DNA of 64,000 bases from Actinomadura sp. K4S16. GTDB taxonomy: Bacteria; Actinomycetota; Actinomycetes; Streptosporangiales; Streptosporangiaceae. The DNA lies in the NCBI RefSeq assembly GCF_008327685.1, contig NZ_BDDE01000014.1, positions 248,001 through 312,000 of the forward strand, given 5' to 3'. A model generated the notes under the pieces. The model was not told the origin of the DNA. It saw only the letters and a list, made by a program, of their open reading frames with translations, and made no database searches. A program made the position numbers and the translations under genes. Below are positions 24,865 through 33,490 of this stretch, piece after piece; within the stretch, counting starts at the first letter, position 1, and each line of letters starts with the position of its first letter.

Positions 24865-25797
24865 TCAGGCGGGTCTCGGAGCGGACGGGGCGTCGCCCGT
24901 GGCCGGAGTGGGTGCGCAAGCACCGCTGCTTTTGAAAGGCTCGCCCAGTTGTGCCAGGTAGCGCGACGGATAGCGGGGTTTGGCGGCCATGCCCAGGTCG
25001 TCCGAGGTGAACCGGCGGGTTGGGTCGTAGCTGTAGGTACCGAGCAAGTGGTCCCAGATAAGGGTGAACAGGCCGAAGTTGACGTCTCCGATCCCGGCCC
25101 ATTTGAGGTGGTGGAAACGGTGGCCTTCGTTCAGGGCCAGGACGTGCTTCGCGGGGCCGATGCGGTAGTCGACGTTGGAGTGCTGCAACAGCAGTTGGAC
25201 GGCGACGGCGAGCGCGAGCGCGGAGGCCACGTCCACGGGAAGCCCGATGACCAGGAGCGGGGTGACTCCGGCGGTCATCTCGACGGTCTGGTGCGCCGGG
25301 TGCTTCATCAGGCCGTTGAGCCCGTAGAAGCGCTTCACCGAATGGTGGACGGCGTGGAAGCGCCACAGCAGGCCGATCTTGTGGCTGGCGTAGTGCACCA
25401 GCGTGATCCCGGCATCGGCGACGAGGACCGCCAACAGGACCTGCGTCCACATCGGCCAGGCGTGCGGCCAGACATCGGCGACCGACACGACGGCCGCCAG
25501 CGCGGGGATCGCGGCGACGCTTCCCAGGATCAGGGCCTCGTTCACGAACGTGTGCGCGGCGTCGCGGCGCCCGTCGTCCAGCGGCCGGTTCCAGTCCCGG
25601 TCGTAGGGCAGCAGATGTTCGGCGGCGAAGGAGGCGGCGATGGCGACGGCCAGCAGTGCCATCAACCAGACCTTCCCGGCGCCGGCGCTCGTCAGCGCGA
25701 TACCGGCGCCGTTGACACCCAGCAGCATCGCCGGCGCGTACCCGTAACGCACGGCCCCTCGCAGTGCGCGCCCAGTGGTGACGGTTGCAGTGCTCAT
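24865..25797 (-). CDS. sterol desaturase/fatty-acid-hydroxylase family protein
   Basis: A 310-residue membrane di-iron oxidase. The histidine boxes are HYASHK, HAVHHS and HRFHHLKW, spread over residues 120-230, with hydrophobic helices before the first box and around residue 170. Members hydroxylate or desaturate lipids using O2. ATG at 25797 is preferred to an upstream start because the shorter product keeps the family's N-terminus (MSTATVTTGRALRG). It is co-directional with the AraC gene, 66 bases away. Confidence 0.88.
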   Translation of the reverse strand: MSTATVTTGRALRGAVRYGYAPAMLLGVNGAGIALTSAGAGKVWLMALLAVAIAASFAAEHLLPYDRDWNRPLDDGRRDAAHTFVNEALILGSVAAIPALAAVVSVADVWPHAWPMWTQVLLAVLVADAGITLVHYASHKIGLLWRFHAVHHSVKRFYGLNGLMKHPAHQTVEMTAGVTPLLVIGLPVDVASALALAVAVQLLLQHSNVDYRIGPAKHVLALNEGHRFHHLKWAGIGDVNFGLFTLIWDHLLGTYSYDPTRRFTSDDLGMAAKPRYPSRYLAQLGEPFKSSGACAPTPATGDAPSAPRPA

Positions 25798-25862
25798 GAA
25801 CCGACCCTGACCCGCCGAGGGCCGTATGGCCTTGTACGGATCGGCTGCCGCTTGCCGGGGGG

Positions 25863-26609
25863 CTAGCCGGACTGCCGCGGGGGCCGCCACCCGGCGGCGC
25901 GGGCGGCCTGCGTGGGGGTGATGCCGAACATCGCGCGGAACACCCGGGTCAGGTGGGCGCTGTCGGTGAACCCGGCGGCGTGCGCGGCCTCGGTGAGGGT
26001 GGCGCCCTCGTGCACGGCGGCCATTGCGTGCTGGAGGCGGGCCCAGCGTCGCCAGGCGGTGTAGGGGAGGCCGAGCTGGTCGGAGAAGAGGTGCCCCAGC
26101 CGTGTGGACGAAAGCCCGGCCTCCGCCGCGGCCTCGGCCAGCGACTCGGGAACGTCCGGACCGCCCGCACGCCGCGTCCCCTGGGAAGCCCGCGCCACCA
26201 GGGCGGCCAACGCCGGGTGCAGCGGCCTGTCCGGCGCCGGTGCGAGCGGTGTGCCGGCGGCGGCGATCCAGGCACCGGCCGTCCTTCGATCACCGGCCGC
26301 CTCCACCCTGGCCGCGAGTGCGGCGGCGGTCCGTCCGGCCGGGTCCAGGTAGTACGTCGTCCCGTGCGCCGGCTCGGTGGCGTCGACGGCGTGCACCACC
26401 CCGGCGGGAATGATCGCCGCGGCCGCCCGCACCCGGTGGCCGTACCGGTCCTGGAAGACGACCGTGCCGCTGGTGAGGGCCACCACCTGCACCGCTGCGT
26501 GGGCGTGGGCAGCGGTGCCGCCCAGACGTCCGGTGAAAGTCAGGACGCCTGGCTCCAGGCGAGCCGTCCCCGCCCACCCGCTGTCAGAGGCAGCCATCGC
26601 CGCACGCAC
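25863..26609 (-). CDS. AraC-family transcriptional regulator
   Basis: A 248-residue regulator. The N-terminal half is a cupin-like sensor (AHAHAAVQVVALTSGTVVFQ). The C-terminal double helix-turn-helix holds LSSTRLGHLFSDQLGLPYTAWRRWARL, read in two parts, and ATLTEAAHAAGFTDSAHLTRVF. It sits directly upstream of the desaturase on the same strand and may control it. The start is uncertain: GTG at 26609 or ATG four codons later. Confidence 0.85.
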   Translation of the reverse strand: MRAAMAASDSGWAGTARLEPGVLTFTGRLGGTAAHAHAAVQVVALTSGTVVFQDRYGHRVRAAAAIIPAGVVHAVDATEPAHGTTYYLDPAGRTAAALAARVEAAGDRRTAGAWIAAAGTPLAPAPDRPLHPALAALVARASQGTRRAGGPDVPESLAEAAAEAGLSSTRLGHLFSDQLGLPYTAWRRWARLQHAMAAVHEGATLTEAAHAAGFTDSAHLTRVFRAMFGITPTQAARAAGWRPPRQSG

Positions 26610-26713
26610 CCCGCAACCCTCGTCGACCGAAGCCGCCCTCCATCACGGTAAGGCGCGTTCAGCGGGACGGAGAATGCGGGCGGCACCGCCGTTCCCTCGC
26701 AGCCGACCCGGCG

Positions 26714-27124
26714 TCAGCGCTCGCGGACGGCCTTGAGTTCGATATCGAGAGGGAACGGCAGAGCAGCAATGATCCGGTCATGGTGCACACCGGTCGCGAC
26801 GTATCCGCCGGTGGCATCGTCCAGTTCATAGGCATAGATCGCGAACGCCGGCGCGGTCTGGTCGGTCTCCACTCGCCAGTAGTGCCGGATGCGCGCGTCC
26901 GCGTACAGGGTCGGCTGTACCCGCCGATCCTTGCGCTTGGTGGATGGTGAGACCACCTCGACGACGAGAGCGACCAGGTCGGCGGGGATCGGACGAGGCC
27001 GGGGGATTACGACGAGTTCCCCGTGGATGAGGCTCACACGTACTGGGAGGTCTTCAGGCAGCGCCTCATAGTCTGCCCGAGTCCAGGTGTCACCGGACGG
27101 CAATGGGAGAGTCAGCGAGTGCAT
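26714..27124 (-). CDS. Uma2-type restriction-endonuclease-fold protein, shortened
   Basis: A 136-residue Uma2/DUF820 protein, about 50 residues shorter than the family. The N-terminal YEALPEDLPVRVSLIHGELVVIPRPRP joins straight to IPADLVALVVEVVSPSTKRKDRR. Normally about 50 residues lie between these parts, including a conserved His and the PDLVV aspartate of the PD-(D/E)xK site. The second half (the E-V-V-S-P-S strand and YADARIRHYWRVE) is intact. The nuclease site is therefore probably broken. There are no partner genes; it lies between AraC and an aminotransferase. Confidence 0.8.
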   Translation of the reverse strand: MHSLTLPLPSGDTWTRADYEALPEDLPVRVSLIHGELVVIPRPRPIPADLVALVVEVVSPSTKRKDRRVQPTLYADARIRHYWRVETDQTAPAFAIYAYELDDATGGYVATGVHHDRIIAALPFPLDIELKAVRER

Positions 27125-27236
27125 GGCCCGGGACGCCTCCGGTCGAGGTCGGTACGGGTACTTAGCAGAGTACCTTCAGCGCATTCTCCAGGCCGCTGGC
27201 CTCATGACAGGCCGATGACGTGGAGGGGGCGTCCGC

Positions 27237-28040
27237 CTAGAAGGCGGTGAGGGGTTCTGCCTCGTAGGCCTGGTGGAGCAGGGCCAGGAAGCGGGGGGCC
27301 TCGGGGATGGGGGTCGGGCCGATCTGGTGGACGGCGACTCCCGGCGTCCAGGAGTTCATGACCACGGCTCCGGCCAGGGCCGGAAGGTCGGCGGGTGTGA
27401 TCTGCTGGACGCGCTGGGGGACGCCTAGCCGGTCCAGTCGGCGGCGGACGATGCCCATCGTGGTCCCGAGCAGCATCTCGGCGTCAGGCCACACCACGGC
27501 GTCGCCGTCCCAGAAGGCCAGGTTCCAGATCGTCGCCTCACTGAGCCGGCCCCGGCGGTCGACGAAGGCGGCGTCATCGAAGCCGTCCTTCACGGCCTGA
27601 CGCATGAGGTAGGTCTTGGCCACCTCACCCACATGCTTCAAAGCGGGCAGGAACCGGTCGTACTCGGCCGTCGCCAGCCTCAACGGCCCCGCGGGACCGG
27701 ACGCGGGCGGACCCGTCCGGACTAGGACCTCTGGCTCAGCTTGCATCCCCGTCGCGCTGAACTCTCCCGGCGAGGAGTACATGGTGGCCGTCAAGGAGAC
27801 GTCCGCAGGTCCCGCCTCAACTGCCGCCCGCAGAGAGGACCGCACCCGCTCGTCCGGCAGTGCGCTGCCGAACAGTTCCATCGAGGCGGAGCGCAGCCTT
27901 TCCAGATGAAGGTCGAGGCCCCGGGCCTTGCCGCCGCGCACCTGCATGACGGTGAAGTGGGCATAGCCCGCGAACACGAGCGGCGCCAGTTCGTCGGTGG
28001 TCGCCGCGCGGCCGTTGTGTCGGACGACGAGAGAGGTCAT
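27237..28040 (-). CDS. class IV PLP aminotransferase/lyase
   Basis: A 267-residue fold-type IV PLP protein. Residues 10-30 hold the family N-terminus, the PLP-linked region is KHVGEVAKTYLMRQAVKDGF, and LSEATIWNLAFWDGD is the phosphate-cup region. Relatives are branched-chain or D-amino-acid aminotransferases and 4-amino-4-deoxychorismate lyase. ATG at 28040 follows GGAGACGCC. It is divergent from the MerR gene (28127), which may regulate it. Confidence 0.85.
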   Translation of the reverse strand: MTSLVVRHNGRAATTDELAPLVFAGYAHFTVMQVRGGKARGLDLHLERLRSASMELFGSALPDERVRSSLRAAVEAGPADVSLTATMYSSPGEFSATGMQAEPEVLVRTGPPASGPAGPLRLATAEYDRFLPALKHVGEVAKTYLMRQAVKDGFDDAAFVDRRGRLSEATIWNLAFWDGDAVVWPDAEMLLGTTMGIVRRRLDRLGVPQRVQQITPADLPALAGAVVMNSWTPGVAVHQIGPTPIPEAPRFLALLHQAYEAEPLTAF

Positions 28041-28126
28041 GCGGCGTCTCCAGCGGTGCGGAATGATCGCTTGGGAGACGACGTTAGGCATTCACACTGG
28101 TGAGAAGGTCAAACCGGAGCGGTGGC

Positions 28127-28483
28127 ATGCTGATCGGTGAGTTGTCCCGGCGTACGGGGGTCAGCACGAGGCTCCTGCGGTACTACGAGGAGCAGGGGCT
28201 GCTCGACGCCGAGCGCGACGCGAACGGCTACCGCCGCTACGGCGACGACTCCGTGCTCACCGTGCGGAAGATCCGCGTCCTGCTGGAAGCGGGGCTCTCC
28301 ACGGAGGTGATCCGGCAGGTCCTCCCCTGCACCCGCAGCGACCAGCCCGAATTCGACTGGTGCGCCGGCATCCGCGACCTCCTGGACCGGGAGCTCATGG
28401 CCCTGGACGCCCGCATCGAGGGCCTCCAGCGCAACCAGGAGGCCCTCACCGGCTTCCTCGCCCTGCGTCCCCCGGACGAGTGA
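28127..28483 (+). CDS. MerR-family transcriptional regulator
   Basis: A 118-residue MerR protein: MLIGELSRRTGVSTRLLRYY, then EEQGLLDAERDANGYRRYGD, which is the winged helix, followed by a coiled-coil dimerisation helix containing a CTRSDQPEFDWC segment. ATG at 28127 has GGAGCGG just before it. The two cysteines flanking the acidic segment could be a metal- or redox-sensing pair, which I cannot confirm. Confidence 0.88.
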   Translation: MLIGELSRRTGVSTRLLRYYEEQGLLDAERDANGYRRYGDDSVLTVRKIRVLLEAGLSTEVIRQVLPCTRSDQPEFDWCAGIRDLLDRELMALDARIEGLQRNQEALTGFLALRPPDE

Positions 28484-28504
28484 CCACCGCTCAGGAGCGC
28501 GGTG

Positions 28505-29434
28505 TCACGAGGCTGACGTGCGCACGAGCAGACGGCGTCCCCTCCGGCGGGCGCCTTCCTTGGCGACGTCGGTCTGGGCGCCCGGCGGCGGCACCCTGAC
28601 CTCGATGCGGCCGTTCTGGATCCGCGCCTCGTAGGACGGTTGCGGCGTGCTGGCCGGGCCGCGCTCGATACCGCCGTCCTCCAGCCGGAACGTGCTGCCG
28701 TGCCACGGGCAGGTGACGCAGCCGTTCTCGATCGTCCCCTCGCCCAGCGGGCCGCCCATGTGGGTGCAGGTCGAGGCCACGGCGTGCACCTTCGCGGCCG
28801 TCCGGTAGAGCAGGACCCGCACGCCGTCCGCGTCGGCCGTCCGGTGCTCGCCCTCGCCCAGTTCGGACGCCGCCAGCACCGGCGTCCACTCCTCCGGGCC
28901 CTCCTGCCACGCGGTGCGGTTGACGTTGACGCCCTTGACGAAGCTCAGGTGACCGCCGAGGTAGGCGCCGGCCCCCATCACCGCGAACCCGGCGAACCGC
29001 AGGGCCTTGACCTTGCGGCGGTTCCCGCCGGCCCGCGCGACGAGAGACCCCGCGTACAGCGCCAGCGCCACGGTGTTGAGGCCCGCGTGGACGAGCCCCA
29101 CCCGGCGCTCCGGCCCGATCGTGTCGGCCCAGTCGTTGAACCCGCTGAGGGCGGTGGGCACGGCGGCGGCCACTCCGGCCGCCGTCAGCAGGTCCGCGGC
29201 CGGTTCGGCGTCGGACCCTCCGGCGACGTCCAGCAGCCCCGCGCTGAGCCACGCGCCGATCGCGGCGTCGGTCAGCGACGGATGCAGCGGATGCCCCAGA
29301 TTCGTCCCGCTGAGCAGATCGCGGACGAACTTCGGCTGGACCGCTCGTTGCACCACGGAACTGACAGGTTCCGCGACCTTGTCCAAGGCCTCGGCGTTCT
29401 CCACCCGGTGAACCGCCCTGTGCGGCATGCTCAT
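28505..29434 (-). CDS. Rieske iron-sulfur protein with DUF2231 membrane domain
   Basis: A 309-residue protein. Residues 35-170 form a DUF2231 domain with about four membrane helices. Residues 190-285 hold a Rieske [2Fe-2S] centre with the ligands CTHMGGPL and CPWHGSTF. This fusion is common in actinomycetes and is thought to act in membrane-linked electron transfer. It is convergent with merR and stands alone. Confidence 0.9.
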   Translation of the reverse strand: MSMPHRAVHRVENAEALDKVAEPVSSVVQRAVQPKFVRDLLSGTNLGHPLHPSLTDAAIGAWLSAGLLDVAGGSDAEPAADLLTAAGVAAAVPTALSGFNDWADTIGPERRVGLVHAGLNTVALALYAGSLVARAGGNRRKVKALRFAGFAVMGAGAYLGGHLSFVKGVNVNRTAWQEGPEEWTPVLAASELGEGEHRTADADGVRVLLYRTAAKVHAVASTCTHMGGPLGEGTIENGCVTCPWHGSTFRLEDGGIERGPASTPQPSYEARIQNGRIEVRVPPPGAQTDVAKEGARRRGRRLLVRTSAS

Positions 29435-29565
29435 AAAACCCTCCCCCAGACACGACTACACCTTCGCTCCCTATCCCCCGAACACCCCCTGAAACCGTCC
29501 ACCCGGCCGCCGAGGCGCGGTTGCCGGGCACCGAGTCCCTATGGACAGCGACTCCGGCACTTCTC

Positions 29566-30477
29566 TCAGAAGCCGGCGAGTCGGGCGCGGAGCGCGGCGG
29601 CGCCGCTCTCATTGAGCCAGTCGGTGAAGGTCCGCAGCCCGGGATGGATGACGCGCAGGGCCTCGATGTCCGCGTGCCAGCGGTCACCGTCCTGCCAGCG
29701 CTTCCTGGTGGCGGCGATCTCGGGGTTGATCGCGGCCGCCTCGCCGTCGGTCAGCTGCCGGTACCGGACCGGGACTCCGGTCGCCTCGCTGATCGCGGCG
29801 GCGGCCTCGACCGGCGTCGGTTCGTCGCCTGCCAGTTCCAGCGTCCGTCCGGCGAACCGGGCCGGGTCGGCGAACGCGAGCGCGGCGAACTCGGCGACGT
29901 CCTCCAGCGCGATGACCTGCATGGGCCGGTGCGGAGCGAAGATGTGCCGGTGCACGCCGTCCGAGATGCCGTCGATGCCCCATCCGACGCCGAGGTAGTT
30001 GGTCATGAACCGGACAGGGCGCAGCACGGTGGGCTGGGCGATGTGGTCGCGCAGGTACTTCTCGATCAGCGCCTTCCCCCTCGAATGCGGTGATTCGCTG
30101 GATGCCGAGGCGACGGTGCTGAACACGACCTGCCCGACTCCCGCCGCCGCGGCGGCGTCGATCAGCGTCCGGCCGCGGGCCGCTTCGCGATCCGCCTCGG
30201 TTCCGGCCGGGCCGTAGGCCACGGGCGGTATGCCGAACACCGCGGCGGCGCCGTCGAGCGCGGGACGCAGGCTCGCCGGGTCATCGAAGTCGCCGCGCGC
30301 GAGTTCGGCGCCCGCCTCTGCCAGCGCGGCCGCGGCAGGCGCCTCCAGGTCGCGCACCAGGGCGCGGACCGGCCGTCCTTCGGCAAGCAGCCGGCGGACG
30401 GTGGCGCCGCCCTGCTTGCCGGTGGCACCGGTGACGAGGACGGGGGAGTCTGGGCCGGCCGTGGTGGCGGTGGTCAT
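29566..30477 (-). CDS. NmrA-like NAD(P)H-binding protein
   Basis: A 303-residue atypical SDR of the NmrA/TMR type: VLVTGATGKQGGATVRRLL nucleotide loop, GDFDDPASL acidic turn, and a PTVLRPVRFMTNYLG core. It may sense or use NADP(H). It is divergent from the TetR gene at 30570, a usual arrangement in which the regulator represses the oxidoreductase. Confidence 0.9.
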   Translation of the reverse strand: MTTATTAGPDSPVLVTGATGKQGGATVRRLLAEGRPVRALVRDLEAPAAAALAEAGAELARGDFDDPASLRPALDGAAAVFGIPPVAYGPAGTEADREAARGRTLIDAAAAAGVGQVVFSTVASASSESPHSRGKALIEKYLRDHIAQPTVLRPVRFMTNYLGVGWGIDGISDGVHRHIFAPHRPMQVIALEDVAEFAALAFADPARFAGRTLELAGDEPTPVEAAAAISEATGVPVRYRQLTDGEAAAINPEIAATRKRWQDGDRWHADIEALRVIHPGLRTFTDWLNESGAAALRARLAGF

Positions 30478-30569
30478 GGGTGCCCTTTCCAGAGAAGACG
30501 GGGAGGGAGATACTGAGCTGATCCGGAATGCTCCACCCGCTTCTGCGCCGCAGACAAGGATTTCGTGAC

Positions 30570-31322
30570 ATGACAGCAGCCCCGAACCCGGCGCCCGCCG
30601 GACGCGCTGACGCGCTTCGCAACCGGGAGATCGTGCTCCGCACGGCGACGCGCGTGCTCGCCGAAGAGGGCTTGGGAGTGTCACTCGGCCGGATCGCGCA
30701 GCGCGCGGGGGTCGGCGCCGGCACCGTCTACCGGCATTTCCCGAGCAAGGACGTCCTGGTGGAGGCGGTGCTCGCCCGCCACGTCGAGGGACTGGTGACC
30801 GCCGCCGACCGGTGGGCCGCCCGCGCGGCGCCCGGTGAGGCCCTGTTCGGCTTCCTGCTCGAAGTGATCGAGAAGTCGGCGGGACGTCGGCACTTCTGCG
30901 ATGTGCTGACCGCCGATCGAAGCTGGCCGCGCGCCGTGCTGGCCACCGCGGCGCAGCGGTTCGGCAAGGCGCTGGAGCGCCTGTTGCGCGATGCGAAGCA
31001 GGCCGGTGCGGTACGTGCGGACGTCCGGGCCGACGATCTGTCGGCCTTGATCCTCGGCGGAGCCGCACTGCGTTCGGCGCACCGGGACCTGGCACGCGGT
31101 ACGCGACTGGTGCGGCTCATGCTGGACGGCCTGCGTCCCGCGGCTGTCACGAAAGGCGACAATTTCCGTGACTCCGCTACCCCTCCCGGTCACGAAACGA
31201 CCGGCCCGAGGTACTGCGCGGAGTGCGGCACGCAGTTGCATGTGCGTGCCACCGGGCGTCCGGCTCGCTACTGCGGCCCTACCTGCCGCCAGCGCGCACA
31301 CCGGCGCCGCCTCGTCCACTAG
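30570..31322 (+). CDS. TetR regulator with C-terminal zinc-ribbon
   Basis: A 250-residue TetR-family protein: the helix-turn-helix RTATRVLAEEGLGVSLGRIA, then AQRAGVGAGTVYRHFPSKD. The last 40 residues form a Cys4 ribbon-like tail (YCAECGTQLHVRATGRPARY, CGPTCRQRAHRRR), like those appended to other actinomycete regulators. ATG at 30570 is chosen because AAGGA lies eight bases upstream. It is divergent from the NmrA-like gene and probably regulates it. Confidence 0.85.
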   Translation: MTAAPNPAPAGRADALRNREIVLRTATRVLAEEGLGVSLGRIAQRAGVGAGTVYRHFPSKDVLVEAVLARHVEGLVTAADRWAARAAPGEALFGFLLEVIEKSAGRRHFCDVLTADRSWPRAVLATAAQRFGKALERLLRDAKQAGAVRADVRADDLSALILGGAALRSAHRDLARGTRLVRLMLDGLRPAAVTKGDNFRDSATPPGHETTGPRYCAECGTQLHVRATGRPARYCGPTCRQRAHRRRLVH

Positions 31323-31401
31323 CGAGGACGTGCGCCGGTGAACCGAGCCGAGCCGAGCCGCCGCCTCGCCGATCGGCTCGCTGTCGGTACCAGGTTGCAC
31401 A

Positions 31402-32100
31402 ATGAGAGCCATGTCCGCATTGCTCAGCGCCCTCGACGCGTTCGACGACCGCCCTAAGGCTCGTGAACTGCGGGAACGCACGTACGAAGGGCTGGGCGAC
31501 AGCGTTGTCGACGTCGGCTGCGGGAGCGGGCGCGCCGTCGGCGAGCTGGCCGCTCGCGGGAAGAGGGCCATCGGCGTCGATCTGGACCCCGCCATGATCG
31601 AGGTCGCGGCGGAGCGCTGGCCCGCAGGCGAGTTCCATGTCGCCGAGGCCACCGCGCTGCCCGTCGATGACGGCTCGGTCACCGGCTACCGCGCCGACAA
31701 GATCCTGCACGCGCTCCCCGAGCCCGAGCAGGCGGTCGTCGAGGCCCGGCGCGTCCTGGCCGCCAACGGCCGCGCGGTGCTCATCGGCCAGGACTGGGAC
31801 ACGTTCGTGATCGACTCCGACGACCCCGGACTCACTCGCAGGCTCGTCCACGCCCGCGCGGACGGCGTGCCGAACCCGCGGGTCGCCCGCCGGTACCGGA
31901 ACCTGCTGCTGGACAACGGGTTCGTCGACGTCACCGTCGAGGTCCACACGATCGTGTGGACGGACGCCGCGTGCCTGCCGACGCTCGCCGCCATGGGAGG
32001 AGAGGGCGCCTGGCTGGACGAGCAGACCGCCAGGGCGAGCAACGATCGCCTGTTCCTCGCCGTCCCGATCTTCGTCGCCTCCGGGACCCGGGCGGGTTGA
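31402..32100 (+). CDS. class I SAM-dependent methyltransferase
   Basis: A 232-residue methyltransferase (Methyltransf_11 type). The SAM motif is VVDVGCGSGRAVGELA, followed by the acidic GVDLDPAMIEVA and the post-I region FHVAEATALPVDDGSVTGYR. The substrate is unknown; the size suits a small molecule. It is 80 bases after the TetR gene and may be co-transcribed. Confidence 0.88.
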   Translation: MRAMSALLSALDAFDDRPKARELRERTYEGLGDSVVDVGCGSGRAVGELAARGKRAIGVDLDPAMIEVAAERWPAGEFHVAEATALPVDDGSVTGYRADKILHALPEPEQAVVEARRVLAANGRAVLIGQDWDTFVIDSDDPGLTRRLVHARADGVPNPRVARRYRNLLLDNGFVDVTVEVHTIVWTDAACLPTLAAMGGEGAWLDEQTARASNDRLFLAVPIFVASGTRAG

Positions 32101-32208
32101 GTACCGGGTGCGCCTTCGGCGGCCGTTCCGAGCCGCGCGTGCGGCGATCAGCCCACGTGAGTCCCGTCCCGGCCAGGTGCGGCCGCCGACCGAGCTGAAT
32201 TGATTCTC

Positions 32209-32231
32209 ATAGTGGAAGTAATGTCCACTAT
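32209..32231. promoter_or_regulatory. perfect palindrome upstream of GNAT/XRE-cupin operon
   Basis: ATAGTGGA - 7 bases - TCCACTAT, 54-76 bases before the GNAT ATG. It is the most likely operator for the XRE-cupin regulator in the same operon. A near-identical palindrome with a longer spacer lies at 58157-58181. Confidence 0.6.
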
Positions 32232-32284
32232 ATTAGAGGTCAGTGAACGTGAGCCGCACCGTGCGGGGGACGCGGGAGACCTGA

Positions 32285-32767
32285 ATGATGTTGCGCTTCC
32301 AGCTCGGTGACCTGGCCCGGCCGGAGATCCGTCGGCTGCTGGAGGAACACCTGGCCGACATGCACGCCACCTCTCCGCCCGAATCGATCCACGCGCTGGA
32401 CCTCGAGGAGCTGCGCGACCCGGCGGTCGCGTTCTGGTCGGCCTGGGAAGGGCCGGAGCTGCGCGGCTGCGGCGCGCTCAAGGACCTGGGCGACGGCGAT
32501 GTCGAACTCAAGTCCATGCGAACGGCGCGCACCGCGCGGGGACTGGGGATCGGATCGGCCATACTGCGCCACCTGCTGACCGTCGCCGCCGAGCGCGGTC
32601 ACCGGCGGGTCCTGCTGGAGACCGGGAGCCAGGAGTTCTTCGCCCCGGCCCGGCGGCTCTACGAGCGCCACGGATTCAGCTTGTGCGAGCCGTTCGCCGA
32701 CTACGTCCACGACCCCAACAGCGTCTTCATGGAACTGCGGCTCGACGGGGAGCCGGCTCCGAGGTGA
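32285..32767 (+). CDS. GNAT-family N-acetyltransferase
   Basis: A 160-residue GNAT: VELKSMRTARTARGLGIGSA contains the acetyl-CoA-binding RGLGIG motif and is followed by the ILRHLLTVAAERGHRRVLLE helix. The acceptor is unknown. It is four bases upstream of an XRE-cupin regulator and therefore in an operon with it, an arrangement often seen for resistance or small-molecule modification genes. Confidence 0.9.
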   Translation: MMLRFQLGDLARPEIRRLLEEHLADMHATSPPESIHALDLEELRDPAVAFWSAWEGPELRGCGALKDLGDGDVELKSMRTARTARGLGIGSAILRHLLTVAAERGHRRVLLETGSQEFFAPARRLYERHGFSLCEPFADYVHDPNSVFMELRLDGEPAPR

Positions 32768-32771
32768 GGGC

Positions 32772-33344
32772 ATGTCCACTTTGATGGAGGGCGAGAACGT
32801 CCTGGGGCGGCGGGTCAAGGCGGAACGCAACCGGCGCGGCTGGTCTTTGGCACGGCTCGCCGATGCCTCGGGAGTGTCCCGGGCGATGATCAGCAAGATC
32901 GAGCGCGGTCAGAGCAGCCCGACCGCCGTCCTCCTCGGCAAGCTCTCGGCGGCCCTGGAGCTGAGCATGACCGAGCTGCTGTCACCGGCGGACGGCGCCG
33001 CCCCCGACCAGGTGCGGCGCGCGGCCGACACCCCCGACTGGACGGACCCCGACACCGGCTACCTGCGACGGCAGATATCGACGCCCGGTTTCCCCGTCGA
33101 CGTCACCGAGATCGTGCTGCCCGCCGGCGCCCGGGTGCCGATGCCGGCGGCGTCCTACGCGTTCATCGCCCAGCTCATCTGGATGCTCGACGGCAGGCTG
33201 ACCCTGGTCGAGGGGCCGACCACGCACGTCCTCACGGCTGGGGACACGTTCGAGCTCGGAAAGCCCCAGGCGCGCGAGTTCGTCAACGACGGCACCGAAG
33301 AATGCCGTTACGTCGTGGTCGTGACCCGGAAGCCCACGGCCTGA
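32772..33344 (+). CDS. XRE-cupin transcriptional regulator
   Basis: A 190-residue regulator: helix-turn-helix at residues 15-65 (NRRGWSLARLADASGVSRAM, ISKIERGQSSP) and a C-terminal cupin sensor (VDVTEIVLPAGARVPMPAAS, then LTAGDTFELGKPQAREFVN). ATG at 32772 lies four bases after the GNAT stop. These proteins bind a small ligand in the cupin and act as local repressors. The palindrome at 32209 is the likely site. Confidence 0.9.
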   Translation: MSTLMEGENVLGRRVKAERNRRGWSLARLADASGVSRAMISKIERGQSSPTAVLLGKLSAALELSMTELLSPADGAAPDQVRRAADTPDWTDPDTGYLRRQISTPGFPVDVTEIVLPAGARVPMPAASYAFIAQLIWMLDGRLTLVEGPTTHVLTAGDTFELGKPQAREFVNDGTEECRYVVVVTRKPTA

Positions 33345-33490
33345 CCCGGCCCCCTCGCCTGGTCGAGCGCGACGCACTCGGCGCAGGCCCAGATGGGCCG
33401 GCCGCCTCCCGCTCAGCCGGCTGGGGCGCCATTGCAGGACCAGGCGAAACAGGGGTGATGTCCCATCCGCGCGGACATAGGATCGGCGGC

